Notes under the pieces: model-generated | Seen by the model: the letters and a program-made list of their open reading frames with translations, nothing else | What the model was told of the DNA's origin: nothing | Databases searched by the model: none | Shown: piece by piece, positions 10,439 to 19,957 of the stretch | How positions within the stretch are numbered: the stretch's first letter is position 1 | Layout: the number at the start of each line of letters is the position of its first letter | Assembly (NCBI GenBank): GCA_963815785.1 | Contig: CAWFHZ010000006.1 | Span: forward strand, 1 to 64,000 | Length of the DNA stretch: 64,000 nucleotides | From: DATFVA01 sp963815785 | GTDB taxonomy: Bacteria; Bacteroidota; Ignavibacteria; Ignavibacteriales; Ignavibacteriaceae | Direction: 5' to 3' | Program-made: the position numbers and the translations under genes

Positions 10439-10499
10439 TGTGTTTATTACTTAAAATTTAGGTATACTTAATTCGTTCATTAAAAAAAGGAGATCGTAA

Positions 10500-11936
10500 A
10501 TGAGAAAATTATTCTATGTTCTATTTGCATTTTTTATTGCAAATTTTGCTTATGCTCAAACTGTTGAATTTCAGGTAAACATGAGCATAAAGGCGAAAAA
10601 GGGAACTTTTATTCCGGGAACTGACACTGTTAAACTAGCCGGTAATTTTAATGGCTGGACCGGTGATTCAAATATACTGGATGATGCTAATAGTGATTCT
10701 ATCTATACAACTACAATCGATACATTCGCTGTTGGTGATATGTTATCTTTCAAATTTCTAATAAACAGTACTTATGAAAACGTTTCAAACAGAGAGTACA
10801 CTGTTCCATCAGGTTCGAGTGTTTATTCCGCATACTTTGATAATGACAGCATTTATAGTGTACCTAAACCAATTTCAATAACATTTCAGTGTAATATGGA
10901 ATTTGAAAAGGTTTCAGGAAGGTTTAATCCGGCAAATGATACTGTAACTGTTAGAGGAAGTTTTAATGGCTGGAGTTCAAATGATATTATGGAACCAGGT
11001 CTTGATCCTAATATTTATGAATTTACCTCTGTGGATGATACTGTTTCTGTCGGGGAGGAAATACATTATAAATATGTATACGTAGATGGCGGTGTTACAA
11101 ACTGGGAATCAGGCGATGATAAGATTCTTACCATAACCCAGGAAGATTATGACAATGGTTTTGCAAGTGTTTTGAGAACTTTTAATGATCTTACAACTGC
11201 AACAATTACAAATGCACCTTGCACCATTAAATTTGTTACTTATATGGAAGGTGCAATTAATGCCAATACAGGTCAGCCTTTTGCCTCTATTGATAATGTT
11301 GTTCTCGCAGGTGCAAATCCTCCTTTACACTGGCCGGGCGCCGGATGGCCGGATTCCGATAGTAATCTTGTTTACTTTATGTATGATGACGGAACTCACG
11401 GTGATGTTACAGCCGGTGATATGTACTGGACGCGCGATATTACATTCCCGATATATTCTGCACTTGATATCGAATATAAACATGGAGGAAACTGGGGTGA
11501 AACAGGTACTACCGGTGGAAATGATAATGAAAATTCTGTGGGTACAAATCACCACATTACACTTGATCCTCACATGGTAAGTGCAACAGTAATTGATAGT
11601 TTTGGAATAATGGGAACACATGAACTTCAGGATGTAACTCTTGGAATTAAAGATATTTCTTCAAATGTTCCTGACAACTATAGTATTTCACAGAACTATC
11701 CTAATCCATTTAACCCTTCAACAATGATCCGTTTCAGCATTAAAGAAACAGGTATTGTTTCATTGAAGGTTTATAATGTTCTTGGTCAGCTTGTAAACAC
11801 ACTTGTTAATGAGCAAAAATCAGCCGGAACTTATGAGTATAATTTTGATGCTTCTCATTTATCGAGCGGTATATATTTCTATACAATTAAAGCCGGTAAT
11901 TTTACAGCTACTAAGAAGATGATTCTGATGAAGTAA
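10500..11936 (+). CDS. T9SS cargo with repeated starch/glycogen-binding-like domains
   Basis: A 478-residue secreted protein with a signal peptide ending FAYAQ. Two related beta-sandwich modules follow, each with the pattern NMxxxxxxGxFxPxxDTVxxxGxFNGWxxx (about residues 25-120 and 125-230), resembling CBM48/AMPK-type glycogen-binding folds. A third module (about 240-375; DNVVLAGANPPLHWPGAGWP, DDGTHGDVTAGDMYW) is related. The C-terminus is a type A sorting domain (QNYPNPFNPST, VYNVLGQLVN, SGIYFYTI, KKMILMK). No catalytic motif is visible. The gene has its own AAGGAGATC ribosome binding site and ends at a strong terminator, closing the cluster. Confidence 0.82.
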   Translation: MRKLFYVLFAFFIANFAYAQTVEFQVNMSIKAKKGTFIPGTDTVKLAGNFNGWTGDSNILDDANSDSIYTTTIDTFAVGDMLSFKFLINSTYENVSNREYTVPSGSSVYSAYFDNDSIYSVPKPISITFQCNMEFEKVSGRFNPANDTVTVRGSFNGWSSNDIMEPGLDPNIYEFTSVDDTVSVGEEIHYKYVYVDGGVTNWESGDDKILTITQEDYDNGFASVLRTFNDLTTATITNAPCTIKFVTYMEGAINANTGQPFASIDNVVLAGANPPLHWPGAGWPDSDSNLVYFMYDDGTHGDVTAGDMYWTRDITFPIYSALDIEYKHGGNWGETGTTGGNDNENSVGTNHHITLDPHMVSATVIDSFGIMGTHELQDVTLGIKDISSNVPDNYSISQNYPNPFNPSTMIRFSIKETGIVSLKVYNVLGQLVNTLVNEQKSAGTYEYNFDASHLSSGIYFYTIKAGNFTATKKMILMK

Positions 11937-11962
11937 GAAGGAAATAATTTTCCACTTTGATA

Positions 11963-11993
11963 AAGCCGGATTGAATAAGTCCGGCTTTTTTAT
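11963..11993 (+). terminator. rho-independent terminator
   Basis: AAGCCGGA (11963-11970), a nine-base loop, TCCGGCTT (11980-11987) and a T run. It ends the export cluster. The convergent SGNH gene stops just inside it at 11990. Confidence 0.9.
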
Positions 11994-13883
11994 TTACGAT
12001 TGGTAACTGCTGATAATTGTTGTTTTAAGTTCTTTGCCCCGGGGAATTCTGAATCAATCGCAAGACATTTATTAATTGATTCAAGAGCTTCATCAAATTT
12101 ATTTTGCAAAGAATAAGCTCCTGCCAGATTGAATAAAACCTGGGCATCTTTTCCGTCAAAGTAAATACTTTCGTTCAAAAATTTTATTGCTTCATTTGTG
12201 TTTTTATTTGATAAATCAATTATTCCAAGCCATTTTGTTGAAAACGCATCCGGGGAATATTCATATTTCTTTTTTAACACTTCGTAAGCTTTCGCATAAT
12301 TTTTCCTTTTAAGCAGTTCTTCTGCGGTTGGTTTATAATAGCTTTCTATAACCGGAAACTGATCAATCAACGTCAGCATTTCTTCAGCATATAAATCTGT
12401 TTCTCCTTTTTTGAGATACAATTCAGCCATCTCTCTATGAGCCTTTTCCCAGGGTGTTATTCCTTCAATTACCTCCATTGCAAGAGTATCAAGCCCGTTT
12501 TTCATATTTAGCTGACTGAGGATATGATCTCTGGATTTTGTTGCTGTAAAAGGCCAGTCATTCTTTAATAAAATTATCCGATATTTTCCGATTGTCGAGT
12601 CAAGCGAAGTAAAATAGAATTTCGAATCTACTTTTGCATCTAAATTTATAACAAATACCTTTGGACCTTTTGGAAGAAGTTTGTCCTTTGCCATAGTTTC
12701 AAAAAATGATTTAGCCATTAACTTATAACCGGATAAGGTAGGATGAAGATGATCAGTCATTAGGTTGCTGCCCGTTATACCATCGGGACTATTAGCTTCA
12801 AAAACAGAATCAATATTTACAACCGGATAATGATATTCTTTTCCGAAAGAATAGATTATTTGAGATAATTTTTCCGGCGCTCTGAATCTTAAAGCATCAA
12901 GATCTTTGGCAAAACGAAAAAGTGAATCAGCTTTTTTTAATTCTTTCTTTTCCAACGCATCTTTGGCATTTTTATAAACTGTTTCTGCCTCAGGGAATTT
13001 TTTATCCTTAACTGAAATGAATGGCGGTTGATCTTTAAGATTACAGGTTAACGTACTTAGAATTACGGGTACCCCGGCAGACTTTTGTCATTTTCAGAAT
13101 ATCGCCGAGATTATTCTGAAACTGATCAATACCTTTTTCATAAATATCTGAATTAAACTCAATGAGTTGATCCTTTGCCATACGTGACATCAAAGTTCCG
13201 GATACTTTCTTTTCTTTGGATGAAAACAATCCGCCGGCCCATTTCAGAAAATTTCTTACCAACTGTGTTGTTCTGAAATCATTTAGTTTGAGGATTAGTT
13301 TAACAATAGATCTGTTAGTGCCCAATGATTCCATTGAACCAACACCAAGTGCACCGTAATACTCGTTGTGACCCGCATAAATGATTATCAGGTCCGGCTT
13401 TTGTTCCAGGATTCCCGGGGTCAGATCTAAAAGAGTGTAACTGTTTACTGCAGTAATAGCGAGGTTTACAACTTCAATTTTATTTTTAGGAGAAATCGAT
13501 TCAAGATATTTTTTCAGATATCTACCAAAATCACCATTTGGTGTAAAAGGATAACCAGCAGCACTGCTTCCGCCCAAAATAAATATCCTGAAAGTATTTT
13601 CTTTCTTATCAATATCGAACACGTTTCCATTTGAATAAGGAACTTCATTTGTAGTAAAAAAGTATCTTCGTGTATATTCCGGATTCAACACATACTTTGT
13701 TTCAGAGGCTTTTATCCATTGAGAAAGATCGTAACCATAATCAAACACCCGGAGCCCAAGTTCCAGCAGTATTAACGAAATAATCGGGATAGCAAATAGA
13801 ATCAGGTAAAACCAGATTGGGGTTTTTAATTTTTCTTTATTTGCTTTATGAACTGTTTTTTTATTTTGCTTTATCTTTTTCAA
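11990..13883 (-). pseudogene. membrane-anchored SGNH/GDSL hydrolase with TPR tail (one frameshift)
   Basis: Two minus-strand ORFs are one gene split by a +1 shift. The N-terminal part (13041-13883) has a single membrane anchor (about residues 24-45), then GGSSAAGYPF (block I, catalytic Ser) and GHNEYYG (block III). The C-terminal part has DHLHPTLSGY (block V, catalytic Asp/His) followed by TPR-like helices. Between them the +1 frame reads GVPVILSTLTCNLKDQPPF without interruption. Deleting one base at about 13082 gives the expected MTKSAGVPV junction. SGNH proteins are lipases, esterases or acyl-transfer enzymes on glycans or lipids; the substrate is unknown. About 630 residues restored, all key residues present. 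Confidence 0.8.
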
Positions 13884-13972
13884 TTGTATTCCTGATAATC
13901 CTAATCTTTTTACTTTGAATTTGCGGGCTGGCAGAAGTATTTTTATTTCTTTATTCGGAGAAAATATTTCTA

Positions 13973-15772
13973 ATGTTTAAGGTTACAATTTTATTTTTAT
14001 TAATACTGCCATTCAGTTTATTTCCACAACAAAACGATAAAATAATTGCAAAGATAGGAAATATTGAAATCTCTGAACAGGAGTTTCTTGAGCGCTATGA
14101 ACTGACCCCCGTTTTAGGCAAAGAAATAAAATCGGATGCTGAGGCTTTAAAAGAAGAAGTTCTGCACGCGCTTATTGCTGAAAAACTATTTTCTCTTAAA
14201 GCACAGGAAATGAATATTGATACAAGTGAGATAGTTAAGCGCACACTTGAAGGATATGAAAAATTATTTGTTAGAGATGCTCTGTACAAAAAAGAAATCA
14301 GGGAAAAAGCTGCGCATACTGCGGATAGCCTTTTAACACTTTATGTCGGTAAAGCATCACAGGTTTGGTTTACTTATATAACTGCGGCAAATGCAAAAGA
14401 GATAAATAACATTTATGCAATATTAAAGAGGGGAGCGACGTATGATTCTGTTTACACTATGTTCAATCCAACTTATGATACTTTAAAAACTAGAATTGGA
14501 GATCACGATGCAGCAGTAGAAGAAGAAATTTTTAACGTGCAGGAGCAGTCGTACACTAAGCCTGTTTTTATGGATGGGAATTGGTACATCCTTAAAATTG
14601 TTAAGAGAATAAATCCTGTGCTTACACATATAAATGGATGGGAAGAGGAATATAAAAGACTTAAAAAAACAGCTGATGACAGGGCAGAACAGATTTATTA
14701 TAAAAACTACATGCTTAATTTTTTCAAGGATAAAAAAATAAAAGCAAATGGAAATCTTTTGCAAAAATTTGCAGCAAAAGTTGAAGAAATTTTAGAAAAG
14801 AAAGCACAGGTCAGAAAATCAGATAGTGAAAAAGTTTTTCTTAACAATATCGATATTCTGAAAATAGAAGGTGAACTTGACAGTAAGGATCTTAATTCAA
14901 CTTATATCAAACTGAATAATAAACCCGTTACTTTAAAAGATTTTATTTCTTATTTCAGGTTTGAAATATTCGGGACTGACAAAGTAGATTACAAAACCAT
15001 TCTTGATTTACTGAATATAAAAACCCGGCATTTTATTGAACAGGAATTACTTGCACGGGAAGGTTATAAACAGGGGTTGAACGAATTGGCATCCGTAAAA
15101 GACTCTTACAAAATGTGGAGAGATAATTATTACTATTATCTTCTCCGTAATATGTTTAATGATTCGACTTCTGTAAGCGATCAGGAAGTTCTTCAATATT
15201 ATGCTGCTGAAAAAGCGAAGGATGACCTTGGAGATGAAATTAAAATATCAGAGATAAAAACCGATAGTCTTAGTACTATTGAAAATATCCTGAATGAAAT
15301 TGATGAAGGAAAAAACTTCGAGGTAATTGCACAAAGATTTAATCCCGAAAATGAAAGTCCGGAATTTGCCCCGGAAGCATCTTTTGGAGAGGTAGGAAAT
15401 CTTTCTAAAAATATGAAAGTTGGAGAGATTTATGGTCCGGTTAAAACAGGAGATAGGTACGCGATATTTAAATTACTGGACAGAAGGAGAAAAAAAGAAC
15501 AGGCTTCATTTGAATCTGAAAAAGGAAATATCAAAAAGATACTTGAAGAAAAAAAATACCAGGAAAAACTGGTCAATTTTACAACATCACTTGCAATGAA
15601 ATACGGATTCTCAATTAATGAAGATGCTTTGTCGGCTCTTAAGGTTACGAGTTTAAATAGTATGGTATACCAGATGCTTGGCTTTGGAGGTAAAATTCCT
15701 GCCGTGCCTCTTTCCTTACCATCATTACAATGGTACAATAACTGGAAAGAGAAACATGATATTTTACAATAA
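13973..15772 (+). CDS. PpiC/SurA-type peptidyl-prolyl isomerase
   Basis: A 599-residue periplasmic foldase. A signal peptide (about residues 1-19, ending FPQQ) leads into a SurA/PrsA-like N-terminal domain (IAKIGNIEISEQEFLERYEL). A long helical region follows, then a parvulin-type rotamase domain at about residues 410-515 (DEIKISEIKTD, FEVIAQRFNPE, FGEVGNLSKNMKVGEIYGPVKTGDRYAIFKLLD). It probably helps fold exported and outer-membrane proteins, which suits a neighbourhood full of them. The gene is divergent from the SGNH gene and converges with the PPK2 gene, the two stops being seven bases apart. The isomerase residues look degenerate, so chaperone activity may dominate. Confidence 0.85.
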   Translation: MFKVTILFLLILPFSLFPQQNDKIIAKIGNIEISEQEFLERYELTPVLGKEIKSDAEALKEEVLHALIAEKLFSLKAQEMNIDTSEIVKRTLEGYEKLFVRDALYKKEIREKAAHTADSLLTLYVGKASQVWFTYITAANAKEINNIYAILKRGATYDSVYTMFNPTYDTLKTRIGDHDAAVEEEIFNVQEQSYTKPVFMDGNWYILKIVKRINPVLTHINGWEEEYKRLKKTADDRAEQIYYKNYMLNFFKDKKIKANGNLLQKFAAKVEEILEKKAQVRKSDSEKVFLNNIDILKIEGELDSKDLNSTYIKLNNKPVTLKDFISYFRFEIFGTDKVDYKTILDLLNIKTRHFIEQELLAREGYKQGLNELASVKDSYKMWRDNYYYYLLRNMFNDSTSVSDQEVLQYYAAEKAKDDLGDEIKISEIKTDSLSTIENILNEIDEGKNFEVIAQRFNPENESPEFAPEASFGEVGNLSKNMKVGEIYGPVKTGDRYAIFKLLDRRRKKEQASFESEKGNIKKILEEKKYQEKLVNFTTSLAMKYGFSINEDALSALKVTSLNSMVYQMLGFGGKIPAVPLSLPSLQWYNNWKEKHDILQ

Positions 15773-15779
15773 GATTGGG

Positions 15780-16643
15780 TTATTCTTCTTTTAACAGAGC
15801 TTTCCTGCATGTTTCCAGATTCTTAAGCTGTTCATCAGAGAGAACCGGATATGACATATTAATATCCTCTAACGTTTCAACAATAACCTGTGAAACCGCA
15901 TAACGCATAAACCATTTGTGATCGGCAGGTATTATAAACCATGGTGCATGTTTTTTACTTGTAGCTGATATTGCTTCAGCATACACTTCCTGGTATTTAC
16001 TCCAGTATTTACGTTCTTCAATATCTGATGCTGAAAATTTCCAGTTTTTTTCAGGCGTATCTATCCTTTCAAGGAATCTTTTCTTCTGTTCTTCCTTGGA
16101 AACGTGAAGAAAAAATTTAATAATAATTGTACCGTTTTCGTATAAGTGCTTTTCGAAATCATTTATTTCCCTGTACCGGGTACTCCAGATATCCTTTTTT
16201 ATTAATTCGGGCGGAACTTTCTGGTTTTTAATTAAATCATGAACACGAACTACCAGAACTTCTTCATAATGTGACCGGTTAAAGATTCCTATTCTTCCCC
16301 TTTCAGGAACATGCTTGTGAATTCTCCAGAGATAATCGTGATCAAGTTCTTCAACCGAGGGCTGTTTAAAGCTGAAAACCTGTGTGCCCTGTGGATTAAG
16401 TCCGCTCATTACATGTTTAATTGTACCGTCTTTTCCGGCTGCATCCATAGCCTGGAAAATTATCAGGAGTGAATATTTATCGTAGGCATAAAGCATGTTC
16501 TGAAGTCCGAACATTTTGTCTACATTTTTTTTCAGAATATCCTTAGCATCTTTGTTTGATTTGAATGAGCCGGTTGATGAAGCACTTATTTTGCTGAGGT
16601 TTACTACGGTTTCAGGTTTAACTAAAAAATCTTTTTTTTTCAC
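15780..16643 (-). CDS. ppk2: polyphosphate kinase 2 family protein
   Basis: A 287-residue cytosolic PPK2-family phosphotransferase, moving phosphate between polyphosphate and nucleotides. It carries the Walker A region QAMDAAGKDGTIKHVMSG, the family block GLNPQGTQVFSFKQPS, ELDHDYLWRIHKHVPERG, and the Walker B/lid stretch GIFNRSHYEEVLVVRVHD. The wording of these blocks and the short length match the class that phosphorylates AMP and ADP (class III); this subclass is inferred. It starts five bases after the stop of a diheme cytochrome gene, so the two are probably co-transcribed, linking polyphosphate turnover to a respiratory cytochrome. Confidence 0.92.
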   Translation of the reverse strand: MKKKDFLVKPETVVNLSKISASSTGSFKSNKDAKDILKKNVDKMFGLQNMLYAYDKYSLLIIFQAMDAAGKDGTIKHVMSGLNPQGTQVFSFKQPSVEELDHDYLWRIHKHVPERGRIGIFNRSHYEEVLVVRVHDLIKNQKVPPELIKKDIWSTRYREINDFEKHLYENGTIIIKFFLHVSKEEQKKRFLERIDTPEKNWKFSASDIEERKYWSKYQEVYAEAISATSKKHAPWFIIPADHKWFMRYAVSQVIVETLEDINMSYPVLSDEQLKNLETCRKALLKEE

Positions 16644-16648
16644 AGTGT

Positions 16649-17638
16649 TTATTTTTCATGTGGTTGAATAAATCTATCTACTTTATGGTGAACAGGAGGA
16701 ATTGTTTTAAGATAATCATAAATAGCACTTAAATCTTCATCCTTCATTCCTGCAAACTGTCCCCATGGCATCGGCGTATTAAACTCACCCGGTTTTACCG
16801 TACTAATTTTATTTGTATACTCTTTAAATCTATTCAGAAAATCCTCCTTGGTCCATCTTCCAATGCCGGTTTCAATATCAGGGGTTATGTTGGATGAACT
16901 AACTATACCGCCTTCGATTTTAAATTGAGCTCCCCCGGCGAAGTTGAGGTCTTCAATAAACTTACCTCTCTCCATCGGAGTATGACAATTCTTACAGGCA
17001 GCTATAGTTACAAGGTACTTTCCGTAATCAACAGAATTAGGTTTATCATTAAATGCTATTGGAATGTAAGACTTTGGAGGAATTGTCTTGACTATTAAAT
17101 TCATCGGGAAATCAATTGAACTTAACGGTACTTCGTGTACAATCGGTTTAAGGGTTCTTATATATGATATTATTGAATAAAGATCTTCCATTGTAAGACT
17201 GTGATATTCGGGATATGGCATTAGGGGGAAAAGGACTCTATTATCTTTTGTAACCCCGGTGGTGATTGCCCGAAGAACTTCTCCGTTTGTCCATTCACCA
17301 ATTCCTGAAGGAGTAATATTGTCGGCATAGAGAGTACCGGGTAATCCTTCTTCAAATTTTTCGCCTCCCATACCTTCTGTTCCCGGAATAACCGGACCGG
17401 AAAATTTTGTCCAGTCTCTTTGAGAGTGGCAAGTAAGACAAATGGTTACGTGATTTACCAGGTAATTTCCCCTCTCAATTCTGTCTTGCGTAGGATAGAT
17501 TTCTACCTGAGGGGCTGCAGCGGTTATTGGATAAGCTAAATTGAAATAAATATATCCGCCAATAAGCAGGACAATCAGAAAAAGGAACATGTATTTAAGA
17601 AACCTGAAGAATTTTTTCCTGCTCCTTCGTTTACTCAT
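16649..17638 (-). CDS. membrane-anchored diheme cytochrome c
   Basis: A 329-residue c-type cytochrome with one N-terminal membrane anchor (about residues 12-33, after a basic MSKRRSRKKFFR) and two CXXCH haem sites (CLTCH and CKNCH). Each lies in a cytochrome c domain with late Met-containing loops (LFPLMPYPEY, FNTPMPWGQFAG) that may supply axial Met ligands. It is a paralogue of the next gene upstream (17789-18772), which has the same architecture. It probably carries electrons in the periplasm; the related adh/gluconate-dehydrogenase diheme subunits suggest quinol or dehydrogenase partners, but no dehydrogenase lies nearby. The PPK2 gene follows in the same transcript. Confidence 0.87.
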   Translation of the reverse strand: MSKRRSRKKFFRFLKYMFLFLIVLLIGGYIYFNLAYPITAAAPQVEIYPTQDRIERGNYLVNHVTICLTCHSQRDWTKFSGPVIPGTEGMGGEKFEEGLPGTLYADNITPSGIGEWTNGEVLRAITTGVTKDNRVLFPLMPYPEYHSLTMEDLYSIISYIRTLKPIVHEVPLSSIDFPMNLIVKTIPPKSYIPIAFNDKPNSVDYGKYLVTIAACKNCHTPMERGKFIEDLNFAGGAQFKIEGGIVSSSNITPDIETGIGRWTKEDFLNRFKEYTNKISTVKPGEFNTPMPWGQFAGMKDEDLSAIYDYLKTIPPVHHKVDRFIQPHEK

Positions 17639-17738
17639 TTATTTTCCGCAAAGTATATATTTGATTAAAAACTAATCATAAACCTAAGGAAAAAATAAAT
17701 CTGTATAAAGAATTTTTTGATAGAATTTATTTAAAACT

Positions 17739-17768
17739 AAAAAGGCTGCCTTATAAAAAGACAGCCTG
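17739..17768 (-). terminator. rho-independent terminator
   Basis: On the minus strand, AGGCTG pairs with CAGCCT (17762-17767 with 17743-17748), then TTTTT. It follows the upstream diheme cytochrome gene by about 20 bases, so the two paralogues are probably transcribed separately. Confidence 0.75.
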
Positions 17769-17788
17769 AAAAAGTATTGAGGTAAAGA

Positions 17789-18772
17789 TTAGTTTTTTGC
17801 AGGTGTAAAATGCACAACTAAATTATTTACTGGTTTTAACGTTCTCAGGTAGCTGTAAATGTCACCAAGATCTTCTTCAGTCATTCCTGCCATTAATGTC
17901 CAGGGCATAATTGTATTAAACCCGTTCGGATCAACCATCATATTTCTTGCTGAATCAGAATCGAAAGATTTGAACCGTAATATGAAATCTTCTTTGGTCC
18001 ATTTCCCTATTCCCGTTTCGTTATCGGGTGTAATATTAGCGGGACGCAGAGTTCCCTGTGGGAATACGAACTCCTGTCCTCCGGCAAAATCCATTCCCGG
18101 TTTCGGTTCTCCTTTTTCGGATGGCGTATGGCAGCCGGCGCAATCTGCAATAGTAACCAAATACTTCCCATAACTTACCGGGTCATTCCTGTCGGGTTCA
18201 GGGGAAGGAGTATAAGTTTTTGGTGGAATGGTTTTTACAATCAGATTTAACGGGAAATCAAGTTCTGTTTCCGGAACTTTATTTTCAAGCGGCTGCAAAG
18301 ACCTGATATAAGCAACAATAGAATACAGATCATTTTGAGTTAAATGATTTAAACCCAGATAAGGCATTAAAGGAAATAGTGCTTTGTTATCTTTATTTAC
18401 TCCCTGGGTAATAGCCCGGATAATTTCTCCGTCTGTCCAGTTCCCTATACCTGCAGGAGTTATATTTTTTGCATAGATAGTGCCCGGAAAGCCCAGTTCT
18501 TTTCCGAATTTATCTCCTCCTTTTCCCATGGTTCCCGGTTTGGGAGGTCCCGAGAATTTGGACCAGTCTCTTATTGCATGGCAATCCATGCATCCTGTAA
18601 CATGGTTAGCAAGGTATTCTCCACGTTTTATTCTTTCTGGAGTAATTTCCACTTTAACATTTTTAGGTTTATCAACATCGGGATATTTTGAATTGAAGTA
18701 GATAAATCCGGCGAGCAGGAGTAGAACGATAGCTCCAAGAAAATAACCAACGAACTTGAATAGTTTTTTCAT
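17789..18772 (-). CDS. membrane-anchored diheme cytochrome c (paralogue)
   Basis: A 327-residue diheme cytochrome c with an N-terminal anchor (about residues 5-27), haem motifs CMDCH and CAGCH, and Met-containing loops (LFPLMPYLGL, FNTIMPWTLMAGM). It aligns with the next gene (16649-17638) along its whole length: the blocks around YxANHVT, FSGPxxPGTxGxGGxKF, NITPxGIGxWTDGEIxRAIT and DFPLNLIVKTIPPKxYxP are shared. This is a tandem duplication with considerable divergence, so probably old and perhaps functionally split. A terminator separates them. Confidence 0.87.
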   Translation of the reverse strand: MKKLFKFVGYFLGAIVLLLLAGFIYFNSKYPDVDKPKNVKVEITPERIKRGEYLANHVTGCMDCHAIRDWSKFSGPPKPGTMGKGGDKFGKELGFPGTIYAKNITPAGIGNWTDGEIIRAITQGVNKDNKALFPLMPYLGLNHLTQNDLYSIVAYIRSLQPLENKVPETELDFPLNLIVKTIPPKTYTPSPEPDRNDPVSYGKYLVTIADCAGCHTPSEKGEPKPGMDFAGGQEFVFPQGTLRPANITPDNETGIGKWTKEDFILRFKSFDSDSARNMMVDPNGFNTIMPWTLMAGMTEEDLGDIYSYLRTLKPVNNLVVHFTPAKN

Positions 18773-19098
18773 TCCAGTACCTTTTATTTATTATTTAATG
18801 GTCTCTTTTTCTGAAATAATTAACGGGAAATGATTTTTCGGCTCTTTAACCTTAGTGAAAATTCTGAAAAAAAGCCGGATGGAAATAAATCTAAATAGCA
18901 CCAATCAAATTCTTAATTATCGGATTGATGACGGGCTATAATCAGTTTAAAGAAAAAATAAGGAGAATGGGTGAGAAAATAATTTCCATAATTTATTAAA
19001 TCAAGACCCTGGAGAAATAAATTTTAATCCAGGATCTTAAAATGTCATTTGTAGAAAATCATTTTTAATTTTAATTTAGAAGTAAACAGGAGACAATT
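18773..19098. other. intergenic region with one imperfect hairpin
   Basis: About 325 AT-rich bases between the divergent cytochrome gene and the Trm112-like gene. The only structure seen is an 11-bp stem with one mismatch, 19003-19013 with 19028-19038 (AAGACCCTGGA / TCCAGGATCTT), lacking a T tract, about 60 bases before the Trm112-like gene. It could be a leader structure or operator. A very short Shine-Dalgarno-led ORF at about 18967 (ten codons) is not supported as a gene. Confidence 0.35.
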
Positions 19099-19314
19099 AT
19101 GATAAGTAAAGAACTTTTGGACATTTTATGCTGCCCGGAGACAAAAGCTGAACTGGTTCTGGATGGTGATACGCTTGTCTCAACTGATAAAAACACACGC
19201 CGCAGATACAGAATTGAAGATGATATTCCTATCATGTTAATTGATGAATCTGAGCAATTATCTATGGATGAATGGATAACGATAATGAAGAAACATGGTA
19301 AAAAAATTGATTAA
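19099..19314 (+). CDS. Trm112-like / YcaR family small protein
   Basis: A 71-residue protein of the Trm112/UPF0434 family. It opens KELLDILCCPETKAELV, continues with the variable loop and STDKNTRRRYRIEDDIPIMLIDE, the hallmark xxIPxMLxxE strand. In eukaryotes and archaea Trm112 activates several methyltransferases; the bacterial role is less clear. Here the next gene downstream is a membrane methyltransferase-like protein, an interesting but unproven pairing. An AGGAGA ribosome binding site precedes the ATG. Confidence 0.85.
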   Translation: MISKELLDILCCPETKAELVLDGDTLVSTDKNTRRRYRIEDDIPIMLIDESEQLSMDEWITIMKKHGKKID

Positions 19315-19363
19315 CTTAACTCTTGTGAAAATCTCATTTTTTCAATTCAAATAACCCACGAAT

Positions 19364-19942
19364 ATGGACCCAATTAATATCTTGGCAGGCTTGAACGTAA
19401 TCGCTACTTTTGGTGCTCATTATTCAGGAGCTAAAAAAGGATTTCGTTCGGCGGTTGGAGCTGCAAAGGAAAAACCTAAAAGTTTTCTGCAAACGGTACC
19501 GGTATATTTATCAACTTTATCTCTTGTTGCTATAATACTCGGGGTTTTTAAAATAGGCACATTGGAATATATCCCGGCTTATGAGATGATAAGAATTATC
19601 GGTTTAATAGTTTTTATTGTTTTCTCCTGGATCCAGGTTTTTTCAATTAAAACTCTGGGTGAAAATTATTCCCAGGAAATTATGATTCTTAAAAATCATA
19701 AGCTTGTTACAAATGGAATTTTCAGAATAATCAGACATCCGCAGTACTTATCACAGGTGTTAATGGATTTAGGTGCAGCTGTTGCGCTGCTCAGTTACCT
19801 GGTTTTACCCCTGGCAATTATCGAAATCCCTTTATTAATTATGCGTGCTACGCTTGAAGAAAAATTGCTTGCAAAGCATTTTAAGGATGATTTTAAATCT
19901 TATAAAAAGAAAAGCGGATTTATTATTCCTTTTATCGGTTAG
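19364..19942 (+). CDS. isoprenylcysteine carboxyl methyltransferase-like membrane protein
   Basis: A 192-residue protein with about four transmembrane segments and the ICMT/PEMT-type catalytic C-terminus. Landmarks are TLGENYSQEI, LVTNGIFRIIRHPQYLSQVLMDLG (the RHPxY motif binding S-adenosylmethionine) and LEEKLLAKHFKDDFKSYKKKSGFIIPF. Bacterial members methylate unknown lipids, quinone precursors or small molecules rather than prenylated proteins. It follows the Trm112-like gene by about 50 bases and precedes the amidase gene by 15. Confidence 0.85.
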   Translation: MDPINILAGLNVIATFGAHYSGAKKGFRSAVGAAKEKPKSFLQTVPVYLSTLSLVAIILGVFKIGTLEYIPAYEMIRIIGLIVFIVFSWIQVFSIKTLGENYSQEIMILKNHKLVTNGIFRIIRHPQYLSQVLMDLGAAVALLSYLVLPLAIIEIPLLIMRATLEEKLLAKHFKDDFKSYKKKSGFIIPFIG

Positions 19943-19957
19943 ATAAAGTTATGAAAT

